The notes under the pieces are model-generated. The model saw only the letters and a program-made list of their open reading frames with translations. It did no database searches and was not told the origin of the DNA. A program made the position numbers and the translations under genes. This document shows, piece by piece, positions 51,737 through 60,528 of a DNA stretch of 64,000 nucleotides. The stretch's first letter is position 1. Every line of letters starts with the position of its first letter. This DNA comes from an uncultured Porphyromonadaceae bacterium (GTDB taxonomy: Bacteria; Bacteroidota; Bacteroidia; Bacteroidales; Muribaculaceae): assembly GCA_945873625.1 (NCBI GenBank), contig CAMCDS010000004.1:1-64000 (forward strand), given 5' to 3'.

Positions 51737-51807
51737 CGTATCTGTACGGAAGAAATCCGCAAGGTGGAATCAGGCCGGGACAGGCGTCTGCGCGCCTTCC
51801 CCGGCTA

Positions 51808-51815
51808 CAAAGATA
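51808..51815 (-). promoter_or_regulatory. -7 element of pfkA
   Basis: Minus-strand TATCTTTG fits TAnnTTTG, giving a leader of about 95 nt. No -33 match was seen. Confidence 0.45.
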
Positions 51816-51873
51816 ACAATTTTCTCCCGCATTTGGCGGTTTCCGCCCCCAAAAAACTTCCCTCCCCCGCAGG

Positions 51874-52743
51874 TCAGCGCACGGCCCAGTGGAGCTTCTG
51901 GCGGAGGGTGTCGGCAAAGAGGTCGGCGGGGAAGCGGAGCACGGAGATGGAGAAGGGCGCGCGCCGGATGCTGATGTCGGTGCCGCACGTCATGACAAAC
52001 GACCGGCCGTCGAGGCTGACGCGGTAGGTGTGGGCACGCGAGGTGGTGGTGGCCTTTATCACAGTGTCGGCATCCACCACGAGCGGGCGCATCGTCAGGC
52101 TGTGGGGGGCTATGGGGGAAATCACGCGGCAGTCGAGCGTAGGCTGCATGATGGGACCGCCTACCGAGAGGTTGTAGCCCGTAGAGCCTGTCGGAGTGGC
52201 TATTATGAGACCGTCGGCAAGATAGTCGGCCAGGAAGCGGTCGCCGATTTCCGTATGCACGTTGATCATCGACGAGGTGTCTTCCTTGAGGATGGCCACC
52301 TCGTTGAGCGCGTAGGGCCAGAAGTGGGCCGGAATAAGCGGCGACTCCACTTCGAGCATCATCCTCTTCTCAACCACAAAAGAGCGCTGCCTGAGCGCGT
52401 CGGCTATGCTGTCGGCGTCGTCGGGCGAATAGTGGGCGAGGAAGCCGAGGTGGCCGGTGTTGACGCCGAGAATGGGAATCGACGCGCGTCCCACCCACTG
52501 GGCGGTGCGCAGGAAAGTGCCGTCGCCTCCGATGCTGACGGCGGCTATGGCCGAGGGGTCGGGCGTGTCGGCGGGCAGAAACCCTGCGGGGAGCCGCATA
52601 CCTTTGTCGGAGAGATAGTTGAAGAACCGACGGTTGACGCAGGCCGTGAAGCCGGCATCGGCCAGACGCGCGAAGAAACTGCGGAGAGGCTCAAGATACG
52701 AGTCCTGGTGGCGGCTTCCGCAGACGGCTACTTTAAGAGACAT
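51874..52743 (-). CDS. nadK: NAD kinase
   Basis: A 289-residue enzyme that makes NADP from NAD and ATP. Signatures: AVSIGGDGTFLRTAQ (catalytic GGDGT), GVNTGHLGFL, NEVAIL, and TPTGSTGYNLSVGGP. It lies 15 nt downstream of the CBS-domain gene in a two-gene operon, divergent from pdxJ. The length is normal. Confidence 0.97.
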   Translation of the reverse strand: MSLKVAVCGSRHQDSYLEPLRSFFARLADAGFTACVNRRFFNYLSDKGMRLPAGFLPADTPDPSAIAAVSIGGDGTFLRTAQWVGRASIPILGVNTGHLGFLAHYSPDDADSIADALRQRSFVVEKRMMLEVESPLIPAHFWPYALNEVAILKEDTSSMINVHTEIGDRFLADYLADGLIIATPTGSTGYNLSVGGPIMQPTLDCRVISPIAPHSLTMRPLVVDADTVIKATTTSRAHTYRVSLDGRSFVMTCGTDISIRRAPFSISVLRFPADLFADTLRQKLHWAVR

Positions 52744-52758
52744 AGTTCGATTTATTGG

Positions 52759-53280
52759 TCAGACGTTCAGGAATACCTGCAGGGCCGACAGCCGCTCTTC
52801 GCTCAGCGTCGGGAGGGCATCGGGATGATGGACTGCCACCTCCGCCACCTCATAGCCGTAGCGGCGCAGGCTTCGCACGGCGGCGTCGGGATTGTCGAGG
52901 CGCACACGGAGCGTAACGCGGATGGAGTCGTCGGGCCCGGGCGACGACCAGAGGTCGACGAGGTGGGCGTCGGCGTCTTCCACGGCGCGGGCTATGGCCG
53001 AGGCGCTGTAGTCGGCCGGACGACATTCAACGGTGATTACCGAGCAGTCGTCGCGCGAGGGAATCATGCGGGCGAAGGCTTCGAGAAGCGACGAGGAGTC
53101 GATGACCCCCACCACACCGTGCTCGCCGACCACACTGAGCTCGCGCTCCGGAGCTTCGAGAAGCTTGGGGAGCACATCGGTCAGCGGCTCGTCGGCGGCA
53201 ACCACCGGGGTGAGCGGCAGCTGCGACTCCCTGAGGGGAGCCGTGAGGCGGATGGGCGATATGGCGTCTTTCGCAGTCAT
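52759..53280 (-). CDS. CBS-domain protein
   Basis: A 173-residue soluble protein. A CBS-type adenine-nucleotide-binding pair (about 8-75, PLTDVLPKLLEAPERELSVVGEHGVVGVIDSSSL) is followed by an ACT-like region (about 90-150). It probably senses ATP/AMP or NAD-related ligands; the operon with NAD kinase makes a role in cofactor control reasonable but unproven. The divergent neighbour is pdxJ. Confidence 0.8.
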   Translation of the reverse strand: MTAKDAISPIRLTAPLRESQLPLTPVVAADEPLTDVLPKLLEAPERELSVVGEHGVVGVIDSSSLLEAFARMIPSRDDCSVITVECRPADYSASAIARAVEDADAHLVDLWSSPGPDDSIRVTLRVRLDNPDAAVRSLRRYGYEVAEVAVHHPDALPTLSEERLSALQVFLNV

Positions 53281-53332
53281 CGTTTTATTGTTTTTTAGCT
53301 CTTCCGGGAGATCCGGAAGGGTATTTGCAGGT

Positions 53333-53340
53333 CAAAGGTA
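53333..53340 (-). promoter_or_regulatory. -7 element of the CBS-nadK operon
   Basis: Minus-strand TACCTTTG, leading to a leader of about 50 nt with a small hairpin (CTTCCGG, CCGGAAG). No -33 match. Confidence 0.5.
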
Positions 53341-53358
53341 CATAAAAATCCGCAAGCC

Positions 53359-53391
53359 TTGGCTCAGATACGATATTTTTTTCTACTTTTG
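53359..53391 (+). promoter_or_regulatory. Promoter of the pdxJ operon
   Basis: TTG (53359-53361), 22 nt, TACTTTTG (53384-53391). Spacing is slightly long. It is divergent from the CBS-nadK promoter. Confidence 0.55.
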
Positions 53392-53600
53392 CAGTCGGGA
53401 AAGTCCGGAGCCGGCTCCGACCGCACTGCCAAAGGCCTCGAATCTACTGTTAGAACGTCTTTAGGCGTGTGTATGTTGCCCCGAACGGGAAAGAGGTATG
53501 CAAAAAGTGTGCCAGAAAATCCCGCCCGGGTTTCGCCGGCCGGCGGAGGCTTCCGCGCAATTATTTTTATAGTTTCAACATTCAAGGATTTATAGCATAT
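53392..53600 (+). promoter_or_regulatory. Long leader of pdxJ
   Basis: About 200 nt between the promoter and the ATG at 53601, with palindromic stretches (GGAGCCGGCTCC near 53405). The frame in it has no conserved protein. It could hold an RNA switch or attenuator; no known riboswitch class was recognised. Confidence 0.35.
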
Positions 53601-54323
53601 ATGACGCGTCTTAGTGTCAACATCAACAAGGTGGCCACGCTGCGCAACGCGCGTGGCGAGAACGTGCCCGACGTGGTGCGGTTCGCAATTGACTGCGAGC
53701 GCTTCGGCGCTCAGGGTATCACGGTGCATCCCCGTCCCGACGAGCGCCACATACGCCGTGCCGACGTCTACGCGCTCAGCGCCGTGGTCGACACGGAGTT
53801 CAACATCGAGGGCTACCCCGCGCCCGACTTCCTTCAGCTCGTCGAAGAGGTGCGCCCCGCGCAGTGCACCCTCGTGCCCGACAGCCCCGACGCGCTGACC
53901 TCGTCGGCCGGATGGGACGTGAAGGCCAACGCCCCCTTCCTCACCGAAGTATGCGCACGCCTGCGCAAGGCCGGCATCCGCGTCTCGATATTCGTGGCCG
54001 CCGACCCGGAGCAGATACGCGCCGCCAGGGAGGTCGGCGCCGACCGCGTGGAGCTTTACACGAAGCCTTACGCCGACAACTACTCCACCAACCGCGGGCT
54101 GGCCGTGATCCCCTTCGTGCGCGCCGCCGAAGCAGCACGCGAGGCCGGACTCGGCCTCAACGCCGGCCATGACCTCAACCTGCTCAACCTCCGCTACTTC
54201 GCCGAAAACATCCCCTGGCTCGACGAAGTGAGCATCGGCCACGCCATAATCTCCGACGCTCTATATCTCGGCATCGAGCGCACCATCCACGAATACCTCG
54301 ACTGCCTGCGCCCGGAAAAATAA
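53601..54323 (+). CDS. pdxJ: Pyridoxine 5'-phosphate synthase PdxJ
   Basis: A 240-residue TIM-barrel enzyme that joins 1-deoxyxylulose 5-phosphate and 3-hydroxy-1-aminoacetone phosphate to form pyridoxine 5'-phosphate (vitamin B6). Signatures: [53 protein letters not shown], and NAGHDLNL. The start at 53601 gives the normal family N-terminus. It is first in an operon with exbB, exbD and tonB-like genes (26 nt to exbB). Confidence 0.97.
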   Translation: MTRLSVNINKVATLRNARGENVPDVVRFAIDCERFGAQGITVHPRPDERHIRRADVYALSAVVDTEFNIEGYPAPDFLQLVEEVRPAQCTLVPDSPDALTSSAGWDVKANAPFLTEVCARLRKAGIRVSIFVAADPEQIRAAREVGADRVELYTKPYADNYSTNRGLAVIPFVRAAEAAREAGLGLNAGHDLNLLNLRYFAENIPWLDEVSIGHAIISDALYLGIERTIHEYLDCLRPEK

Positions 54324-54349
54324 AATCAACCATCTCAACCACAAACGAT

Positions 54350-54976
54350 ATGAACCAGCTCTCGCTTTGGTCGCTCGTCATGGACGGCGGCTATCTGATG
54401 ATTCCCATCGCGCTCCTGCTCATTGTCAGCATCTACATCTTCGTGGAGCGCTGCATAGTCATCAACAAGGCCTCGCGCGAAGACGGCACTTTCATGAACC
54501 GCATCCGCGACTATATCCATGAAGGCGACATTGAGAGCGCCATCGCTCTCTGCAAGAAGACCGACTCACCCTATTCGCGTCTGATCCTCAAGGGTATCAG
54601 CCGCATTGGTCGCCCGATGAACGACGTGCTCATCGCCATCGAGAATACAGGCAACATGGAGGTCGCAGCCCTCGGAAAGGGATTCACCTGGCTCTCGACC
54701 ACTGCCGCCGGAGCACCGATGATCGGATTCCTCGGCACCGTAACCGGCATGATCCAGGCTTTCTACGCCCTCGCCGCCGCCGGAGTGAGCGCCAACATCA
54801 CCGTGCTCTCGTCGGGCATCTACCAGGCGCTCGTCACCACCGTGGCCGGCCTCGTGGTCGGCATCATAGCCCTCTTCGCCTACAACTATCTCACCTCGCG
54901 CGTCAACCGCGTGATGCGCGACCTCGAAGGGAAGACCATGGAATTCATGGACCTCCTCAACGAACCCGCGCTCTAA
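54350..54976 (+). CDS. exbB: MotA/TolQ/ExbB proton channel family protein
   Basis: A 208-residue inner-membrane protein that energises TonB with the proton gradient. Three membrane segments: about 14-35, 120-145 and 165-190. The conserved GAPMIGFLGTVTGMIQAF and the ALVTTVAGLVVGIIALFAYNYL region are typical. It is followed by exbD after 15 nt. Together with the TonB-like gene it supplies the SusC-type transporters; the link is inferred from family and general physiology. TolQ is an alternative name. Confidence 0.92.
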   Translation: MNQLSLWSLVMDGGYLMIPIALLLIVSIYIFVERCIVINKASREDGTFMNRIRDYIHEGDIESAIALCKKTDSPYSRLILKGISRIGRPMNDVLIAIENTGNMEVAALGKGFTWLSTTAAGAPMIGFLGTVTGMIQAFYALAAAGVSANITVLSSGIYQALVTTVAGLVVGIIALFAYNYLTSRVNRVMRDLEGKTMEFMDLLNEPAL

Positions 54977-54991
54977 CCCCGTCTCCCTGCC

Positions 54992-55459
54992 ATGGCTCTC
55001 AGAAAGCAATTCCCCTCGCTCGCCACTTTCTCGATGTCGTCGATGACCGACGTCATCTTCCTGCTGCTGATTTTCTTCATGGTAACCAGCACTCTGATAT
55101 TCCCGGCTGCCGTAGAGGTCAACCTGCCCCAGAGCGGCGAGACCACACAGCTCAAGCCGGTAACGGAAGTTTACATCGACTCGCTCAACAACCTCTACCT
55201 CGTGGCCGACCGCAACGACTCAATACCGGCCAACTCGCATCCGCGCAAGGTGGAGGCCGAGGAGCTCCGCGCATCGCTACAGCAGATACAGAGCCTCGAC
55301 TCGCTGCGCGCCATAGCCCTCTACGCCGACGAGAAGGTGGAATACGGCAACGTGGTCAGCATCCTCGACATGGCCGCCCGGAGCGGACTGAAGATGGTGC
55401 TCGCCACCCGTGCGTCGGAAGCGCCCGCCGGAGCCGACAAATCATCTGAACGGAAATGA
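54992..55459 (+). CDS. exbD: ExbD/TolR biopolymer transport protein
   Basis: A 155-residue inner-membrane protein: short cytoplasmic start, one membrane segment (about 20-42, MTDVIFLLLIFFMVTSTLI with the functional Asp in MTDVIF), and a periplasmic domain. It works with ExbB as the proton-driven motor. Its stop overlaps the tonB-like start by 4 nt, so it is translationally coupled. Confidence 0.92.
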   Translation: MALRKQFPSLATFSMSSMTDVIFLLLIFFMVTSTLIFPAAVEVNLPQSGETTQLKPVTEVYIDSLNNLYLVADRNDSIPANSHPRKVEAEELRASLQQIQSLDSLRAIALYADEKVEYGNVVSILDMAARSGLKMVLATRASEAPAGADKSSERK

Positions 55460-56199
55460 TGACACCCGGGGAGAAAAAAGCATCCGCCATAGCCGCGGCA
55501 ATCACCTTTGCCGTCGTAGCCCTCCTGCTGCTCGTGCTCTTCACCTGCTCCATCAGGTGGGACAGGGCCGCCCTCTCGGCCGCGTCAGTGCCCGAGCCGA
55601 CGGCCGACGAGGAGCTGTTCATCGACCCCGAGCTCATCGACCTCGGCGAGATGTCGACCCCGGAAATCGATGAGGCCACACCGGCCGAAATCGGCGAACC
55701 CGTGAAAGCCGATGTCGACGCTCGCCAGCCCGTGGAGCGCGGAGAGAACCCCGACCCGGCACCCCCTGTAGAGAAAAAGATCACCCAAAAGAAAGAAAGC
55801 CCCGTCAAGGCCACCGAGCCGCAGCACACCAAAGAGGAGCGACGCAAGGCCAGCTCTACGGTAGCCGACAAGTTTTCCGGCAAGAGCGGCGTAACCGACG
55901 GCAAATTCGCATCGTCGGCCGGAGCCGGATCCACCGGAGTAGGTGTAACCGGCAAAGCGCGCGGACGCTCGTTCCTCGGATGCCCGAAGCCAGTGGTGGA
56001 GCTCACCAACAAGGTAACCGTCGTGGTCGACATTGTGGTCAACGAAGAGGGAGGCGTGATTTCCGCCTCGGCGCGCGGAAGCGCCAGTGCCTCCATACGC
56101 CGCAAATGCGAGCAGGCCGCCCGCCAGGCCCGATGGAGCAAGAAGCGCGGCGCCGGCGACACCCCCGGCACCATCACCTTCGTCATCACCCCCCGCTGA
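55456..56199 (+). CDS. TonB-like energy transducer
   Basis: A 247-residue protein: one N-terminal membrane anchor (about 10-32), a long Pro/Glu/Lys-rich periplasmic spacer (VPEPTADEELFIDPELIDLGEM.., DPAPPVEKKITQKKESP), and a C-terminal TonB-type domain (about 180-247, VVVDIVVNEEGGVISASA then ARQARWSKKRGAGDTPGTITFVI). It overlaps exbD by 4 nt. It should span the periplasm and open outer-membrane receptors. The Bacteroidetes AgmX/TonB type fits as well. Confidence 0.83.
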   Translation: MMTPGEKKASAIAAAITFAVVALLLLVLFTCSIRWDRAALSAASVPEPTADEELFIDPELIDLGEMSTPEIDEATPAEIGEPVKADVDARQPVERGENPDPAPPVEKKITQKKESPVKATEPQHTKEERRKASSTVADKFSGKSGVTDGKFASSAGAGSTGVGVTGKARGRSFLGCPKPVVELTNKVTVVVDIVVNEEGGVISASARGSASASIRRKCEQAARQARWSKKRGAGDTPGTITFVITPR

Positions 56200-56257
56200 A
56201 CGCCCCCACCCACGCGCGCAACTACCGACGACACACCGAAACAGCCAAAAAATAACC

Positions 56258-56612
56258 GTGGGGCTGCGCCTGCAGGCAAAACTATCCGCGTGTACTGAAA
56301 ACAATCCATATCCGAGGTGGATTTGGGAGGAATTTATAGGCGGATTCTTTAGAATCGTGTCGGCTGCGTAGGGACGCACCCTCGGTGCGTCCTCGTGTTC
56401 GCGAATACATTTTCGGACGTATCGGGATGCGTTTCGTTTTTGGACGCACCGAGGGTGCGTCCCTACGGGCGGATATAAACCATTATTGTCCAAAATCGCG
56501 ATTAGTTAAACCGGTAATCCATGCGTGCGGAATCAGCGGACTCTTTTGATTCCTCTAATCCGGGGGGATAATCGGGCGAAGCCGGGTAGAGGCAACCGCC
56601 CTCCGAGGGTTG
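56258..56612. repeat. 355-bp dispersed repeat, copy A
   Basis: Nearly identical over its length to 61351-61707 in the same orientation. It carries a 25-bp perfect inverted pair (56368-56392 and 56442-56466, core GGGACGCACC) about 49 nt apart, and a small palindrome (GATTCTTTAGAATC at 56343-56356). No ORF is conserved between copies. Likely a non-autonomous mobile or recombination element. Confidence 0.85.
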
Positions 56613-56700
56613 CATCCGTCAGCAATCCACCTGTTTCTGCAACGGAACGCGAGGCCGAAATCACTTTTTTCGACAAAAAACACGATTTTTCTCATTTTTA

Positions 56701-56732
56701 TTTGCACGATTGAAAATATCTGTTTATATTTG
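56701..56732 (+). promoter_or_regulatory. Promoter of the T9SS block
   Basis: TTTG (56701-56704), 20 nt, TATATTTG (56725-56732), with about 80 nt to the ATG at 56817. It fits the consensus fully. Confidence 0.75.
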
Positions 56733-56816
56733 CGGCAGATTCTAAATCAAGCTCATTTATTCCACTATATATCTGTGCTGAACCAAGAATCTAATATCAA
56801 CTAAAACCATCATGAT

Positions 56817-57911
56817 ATGAAGAAAACCGCTTTACTAATCGCCGCACTAATCACAGCGGCTTCTGCCTCGGCCCAGATCGAGGTTGCTCCGACCGGACGA
56901 ATCCTGGTCGGCGAACTCGGCAATTCCACCTCCCTGGGGCAGAAAAGTGCCGGCGTTGCGGGTGCCGATACAGGTCTTGTCATAGGTTTGACAAAAGTGC
57001 AGCCCGACACCCTCGCGTCCATCAACGTTCTCGGCCCAAAGGCCAACAACTCGGGCGGCTACATCACCTTCGGCGACAAGAGGCAGGTCAGCATCGGCGA
57101 ATACGGGGAGTATGACAGCGACATCCTCTACCTGATTGGTGAATACGGTCTCAAATACAAGAATAATAACGGCATAGTGTTTGAAATCGGCAAGGATGCC
57201 GGAGCATCGTTCAATTTCAACTGCGACGTGAGGGCAAACGGCGTGCTGCTCTCGTCGGACTCGCGCCTCAAGACCGACGTCGAGGAGATTGCCGACGTTA
57301 CATCCGACCTCAGAAGCATAACTCCGGTAAGCTACCGTCTGTCGGATGCCGGACGCGCCGCAAAGGCGTCGGCGGAGGCAGCGGGGGAAATAAAAGGCTC
57401 TGTCCCCGACAGCCGTCTGCGCTACGGTTTCGTGGCCCAGGAGGTCAGGGAGGTGCTGCCGGCTCTCGTGCATGAGGACGCCGACGGATATCTGAGCGTG
57501 GACTATATAGGCTTCATACCCCTGCTTGTCGACGCCGTGAGAAACCTTTCGGCAAAAGTGGAGGAACAGGAGGAGACCATCGCCGAGCTCTCGGCTCCCG
57601 CCGTGCAGAGGACGCGCCGCAACTCCGGCGTGGAGGGTCCCGCAGAGGTGAAGGCCTCGCTCTCGCAGAACAGACCCAACCCGTTCAGCGTATCCACCGT
57701 AATCGAGTGTACCCTTCCCGAGACAGTGGCCTCGGCCGAGCTGCGCGTCTACGACCTTCAGGGTAAGCAGCTCATGAAATTCGGCATCGAGGGACGCGGC
57801 AAGACTTCGGTAGGCATCGACGGCTCGTCGCTGCAGCCCGGCATGTATATCTACGCGCTTATCGCCGACGGAGAGGAAATCGACTCCAAACGCATGATTC
57901 TCACCGACTAA
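56817..57911 (+). CDS. Secreted protein with Peptidase_S74 (tail-fibre chaperone) domain and T9SS sorting domain
   Basis: A 364-residue exported protein. A signal peptide (ALLIAALITAASASA) and a strand-rich, fibre-like N-terminal part (about 22-140) precede an intramolecular-chaperone/S74 domain (about 143-255, LLSSDSRLKTDVEEI, RYGFVAQEVREVLP, VDYIGFIPLLVDAVRNL) and a coiled coil. A T9SS type A domain ends it (about 283-364, LSQNRPNPFS, YDLQGKQLMKFG, LQPGMYIYALI). S74 normally releases phage or surface fibres by self-cleavage; here it sits on a T9SS surface protein. It is first of three genes between the direct repeats. Confidence 0.82.
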   Translation: MKKTALLIAALITAASASAQIEVAPTGRILVGELGNSTSLGQKSAGVAGADTGLVIGLTKVQPDTLASINVLGPKANNSGGYITFGDKRQVSIGEYGEYDSDILYLIGEYGLKYKNNNGIVFEIGKDAGASFNFNCDVRANGVLLSSDSRLKTDVEEIADVTSDLRSITPVSYRLSDAGRAAKASAEAAGEIKGSVPDSRLRYGFVAQEVREVLPALVHEDADGYLSVDYIGFIPLLVDAVRNLSAKVEEQEETIAELSAPAVQRTRRNSGVEGPAEVKASLSQNRPNPFSVSTVIECTLPETVASAELRVYDLQGKQLMKFGIEGRGKTSVGIDGSSLQPGMYIYALIADGEEIDSKRMILTD

Positions 57912-57922
57912 CATCCTAAGCC

Positions 57923-60472
57923 ATGAAACGTAACATCATCCCCCGAAGATACGCGCTTTCAGCCGTCGCCCTTGCCGCGGCGCTGCTGGCTCCGACGCGT
58001 GCCGACGCCGGGGAGCTGACCACGACGCGCACCTACGACACGTCGGCGATCACGCTCACCACGGCCACGGCTCCCGACGGCACGGAGTATCAGAAGATAG
58101 AATGGCCGGGGATATACAATTCCTCGGAGGTTGGCGAGCCTGAGCTCCCGGTGGAGTATTTCCGCTTTCTCGTACCCGTGTATTCAAAGAATTTCAAGGC
58201 CACGGCCATCTCGTTCGGCTCGTCCACGACGCTTCCGCTGACATCGCGCGTCTATCCCGGACAGATTCCGCAGAAGGCCGACGGCAGTCCCGCGCCCGAC
58301 TTCACCTATCCCCTCGAGGATGCCTACTCCTCCCCCGCGGAAGTGGAGGCATGGGTGGACGGCGACGGTTTTGTTGACGGCTGCAACCATCTGGTGACGG
58401 TGGCCGTGCGTCCCGTAAGGTATGACGATTCAACTCTCACGGCCAGGGCATACGGCGACATCACCGTGCGGCTCAGCTACGACGTCTGCTCCGAATCGGA
58501 ACTTACGGGATCTAAGCCGCTGTTTCCGCCTAAGGCGTCGAGGTATTTCAACCTTGACGAGCTGTGTGTCAACTCCGTGGACGTACCCCGGTTCGTGCCT
58601 CAGAGCGTAAAAAGGGCTTCGGACGGCGCTGCGGCGACCGGAGGATACAGCGACTGGTATTACATCATCGTTCCGAGAAACCTGCAGAGCGCTGTCGGCG
58701 ACCTTGCCACATGGAAGCGCCAGAAAGGCTATAATGTGGTAGTCAAGACTATAGAGGACATACTTGCCACACCGGAGTATGCCGTCAACTCGAAGGCTGA
58801 GCTTGTAGACGAGGCTGCTTCACTGCGCGAATATCTCCGCGACGAATTCAACAAGAACGGCTCATATTTCTGTCTCCTTGTCGGCAACTCGAAAACCTCG
58901 ATGCCAATAAGAAAATTTATCATTTCTTCATCCTACTATAGTGATAGATTGGATAATGGAAGTTCAGTTCTACCATCAGACGCATACTTTTCAGATTGCA
59001 CTCAATCATATAGTTTAAAGCGTGAATTTGAGGGAGGAATGTATACTTGCAAAGACTCAAATGTCTCTTTTTTCCCAGACATATACATAGGTCGTTTGCT
59101 CTGTTCTGAATTAAGCGAAATCGATAATTATTTCGAAAAGCTCATAATATATGAGTCTAATCCGGGACTCGGCAATTCTCAGTATTTAGACAACGCCATG
59201 GTTTTTGCAGCAAATCCAGATTTCTTAGGTGAATATCGAGACATACATCCAATTCTTAATGATCGATTTCTCCTAGATACGCTCGTAGATACAGGAAATA
59301 GTACCTTCCCAAAGGGATCAGATGTTATTAAAAGCATGAATAGAGCTGGATTTAGCAGTTGGCATGGTCATGGATCTCCTTATGGCGTAACATGTTCCGA
59401 GCAATCTACGGCAATTATCGGAAAAGACACAATCGGATACCAAAGCCATAATATATCTGCTATTGACGCTGTTATGAATAGGGACGCTCCTGATGACGCA
59501 ATAAGGACATATAGTTGGTGCGTAAATGAAAGCGGCAATGGTATAGACAATCTGACTAATTACAATAGTCCGGGTGTTGTGTATTCAATATCATGTGATA
59601 ACAACCCATTCGACGAGCTTATTGAATTATCAAACTCGTTACCTGGCGGAAAATGGTCTTTTAACAGATGTTATAATTTAGGCGAATCCTATACAGTAGG
59701 ATCGAAAGCTGGTGGTGTTGCGTTCTTAGGCAACTCTAGGAAAGGCTATGTTTGGTTTTCAGAACAGCTTGAAAAACAGTTCCTAAATTATTTGAATGAT
59801 TATCGAAAGATTGGAATTTCAGAAGTTCTATCCAAGATTAAATACAATTTCCAATATTTATCATTAACCCACCATGTTATTGGCGATCCTGAGATAGAGA
59901 TGTGGCTTGGTAAGCCCAAAAGGTATACTGCAACCCCGATTATCACCAGTTCATCCATATCGTTTATGGAAACCCTTCCGGACAGCACAAAGGTTGTGGT
60001 TTACGATGGCCTCGGTAACTCGGAATCGTTCTACCCCTCATCCGGAACTTCAACTAAGATTATCGGAGGAGAGCCTTATCCTTACCCGAAGTACATCTAC
60101 GACATGGCGATTTCCACATGGAAGACCGGTTATCTCCCGACCATCACATACTATGGACAGGGAATAGGATTGACCAACATGTCAAAATCATATGTTGTCA
60201 GGGATGCCCGGCTTGGCGGTTCTTCGAAGGCTTTTACAGTTGGAGAAAACGCCAGCCTGAAAGTAAAGGCAATCGACGAAATAAAGTCTGTCGGAATGCT
60301 TGAGATCAAGAAAGATGGAAAGGTAGCTCTCAAGTGCAACAGGACTGTCAGCCTTGATAACTGTGCGGTTGAAGAGGGCGGCGAGATGAGCGTCGAGGCC
60401 GAAAGCACAAAGCTTGGCGCAGGATTCAAGGTTGCGAAAGGCGGCACCCTTAAGATTCAGAAAAGGAAATAA
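57923..60472 (+). CDS. Gingipain-like cysteine peptidase (C25 family), mosaic gene
   Basis: An 849-residue secreted peptidase. A signal peptide (LAAALLAPTRADA) and a C25 propeptide (about 30-200, VGEPELPVEYFRFLVPVYS) are followed by the catalytic region (about 230-650). Catalytic-type His483 lies in SSWHGHGSP and Cys558 in VYSISCDNNPF. The C-terminal end (about 770-849) is a Gly/Lys/Thr-rich repeat tail, not a type A domain. The DNA from about 58905 to 59935 (residues 328-671) is visibly AT-richer and uses different codons from both flanks, which match the rest of the region. This suggests the core was swapped in by recombination. It should cleave host or bacterial proteins; the specificity is unknown. 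Confidence 0.83.
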   Translation: MKRNIIPRRYALSAVALAAALLAPTRADAGELTTTRTYDTSAITLTTATAPDGTEYQKIEWPGIYNSSEVGEPELPVEYFRFLVPVYSKNFKATAISFGSSTTLPLTSRVYPGQIPQKADGSPAPDFTYPLEDAYSSPAEVEAWVDGDGFVDGCNHLVTVAVRPVRYDDSTLTARAYGDITVRLSYDVCSESELTGSKPLFPPKASRYFNLDELCVNSVDVPRFVPQSVKRASDGAAATGGYSDWYYIIVPRNLQSAVGDLATWKRQKGYNVVVKTIEDILATPEYAVNSKAELVDEAASLREYLRDEFNKNGSYFCLLVGNSKTSMPIRKFIISSSYYSDRLDNGSSVLPSDAYFSDCTQSYSLKREFEGGMYTCKDSNVSFFPDIYIGRLLCSELSEIDNYFEKLIIYESNPGLGNSQYLDNAMVFAANPDFLGEYRDIHPILNDRFLLDTLVDTGNSTFPKGSDVIKSMNRAGFSSWHGHGSPYGVTCSEQSTAIIGKDTIGYQSHNISAIDAVMNRDAPDDAIRTYSWCVNESGNGIDNLTNYNSPGVVYSISCDNNPFDELIELSNSLPGGKWSFNRCYNLGESYTVGSKAGGVAFLGNSRKGYVWFSEQLEKQFLNYLNDYRKIGISEVLSKIKYNFQYLSLTHHVIGDPEIEMWLGKPKRYTATPIITSSSISFMETLPDSTKVVVYDGLGNSESFYPSSGTSTKIIGGEPYPYPKYIYDMAISTWKTGYLPTITYYGQGIGLTNMSKSYVVRDARLGGSSKAFTVGENASLKVKAIDEIKSVGMLEIKKDGKVALKCNRTVSLDNCAVEEGGEMSVEAESTKLGAGFKVAKGGTLKIQKRK

Positions 60473-60481
60473 TCAACATCC

Positions 60482-60512
60482 GCCGGCAGCGGCCGTGGTT
60501 GCCGCTGCCGGC
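60482..60512 (+). terminator. Hairpin between the C25 and the next gene
   Basis: GCCGGCAGCGG (60482-60492) pairs with CCGCTGCCGGC (60502-60512), 9-nt loop. It lies 9 nt past the C25 stop. No T-run. Confidence 0.6.
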
Positions 60513-60528
60513 TAAACACACTCACACA

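Larger units (their letters stand above)
56200..56816. other. Gap holding repeat copy A and the T9SS-block promoter
   Basis: 617 nt without a gene. It holds one copy of the 355-bp repeat (56258-56612) and a complete promoter at 56701-56732. Confidence 0.7.

Noticed and set aside
58905-59935. AT-rich core of the C25 gene as a separate inserted gene or pseudogene sign
   Set aside because: The frame runs through without stop, and the catalytic His and Cys lie in the core, so it is an intact mosaic gene.
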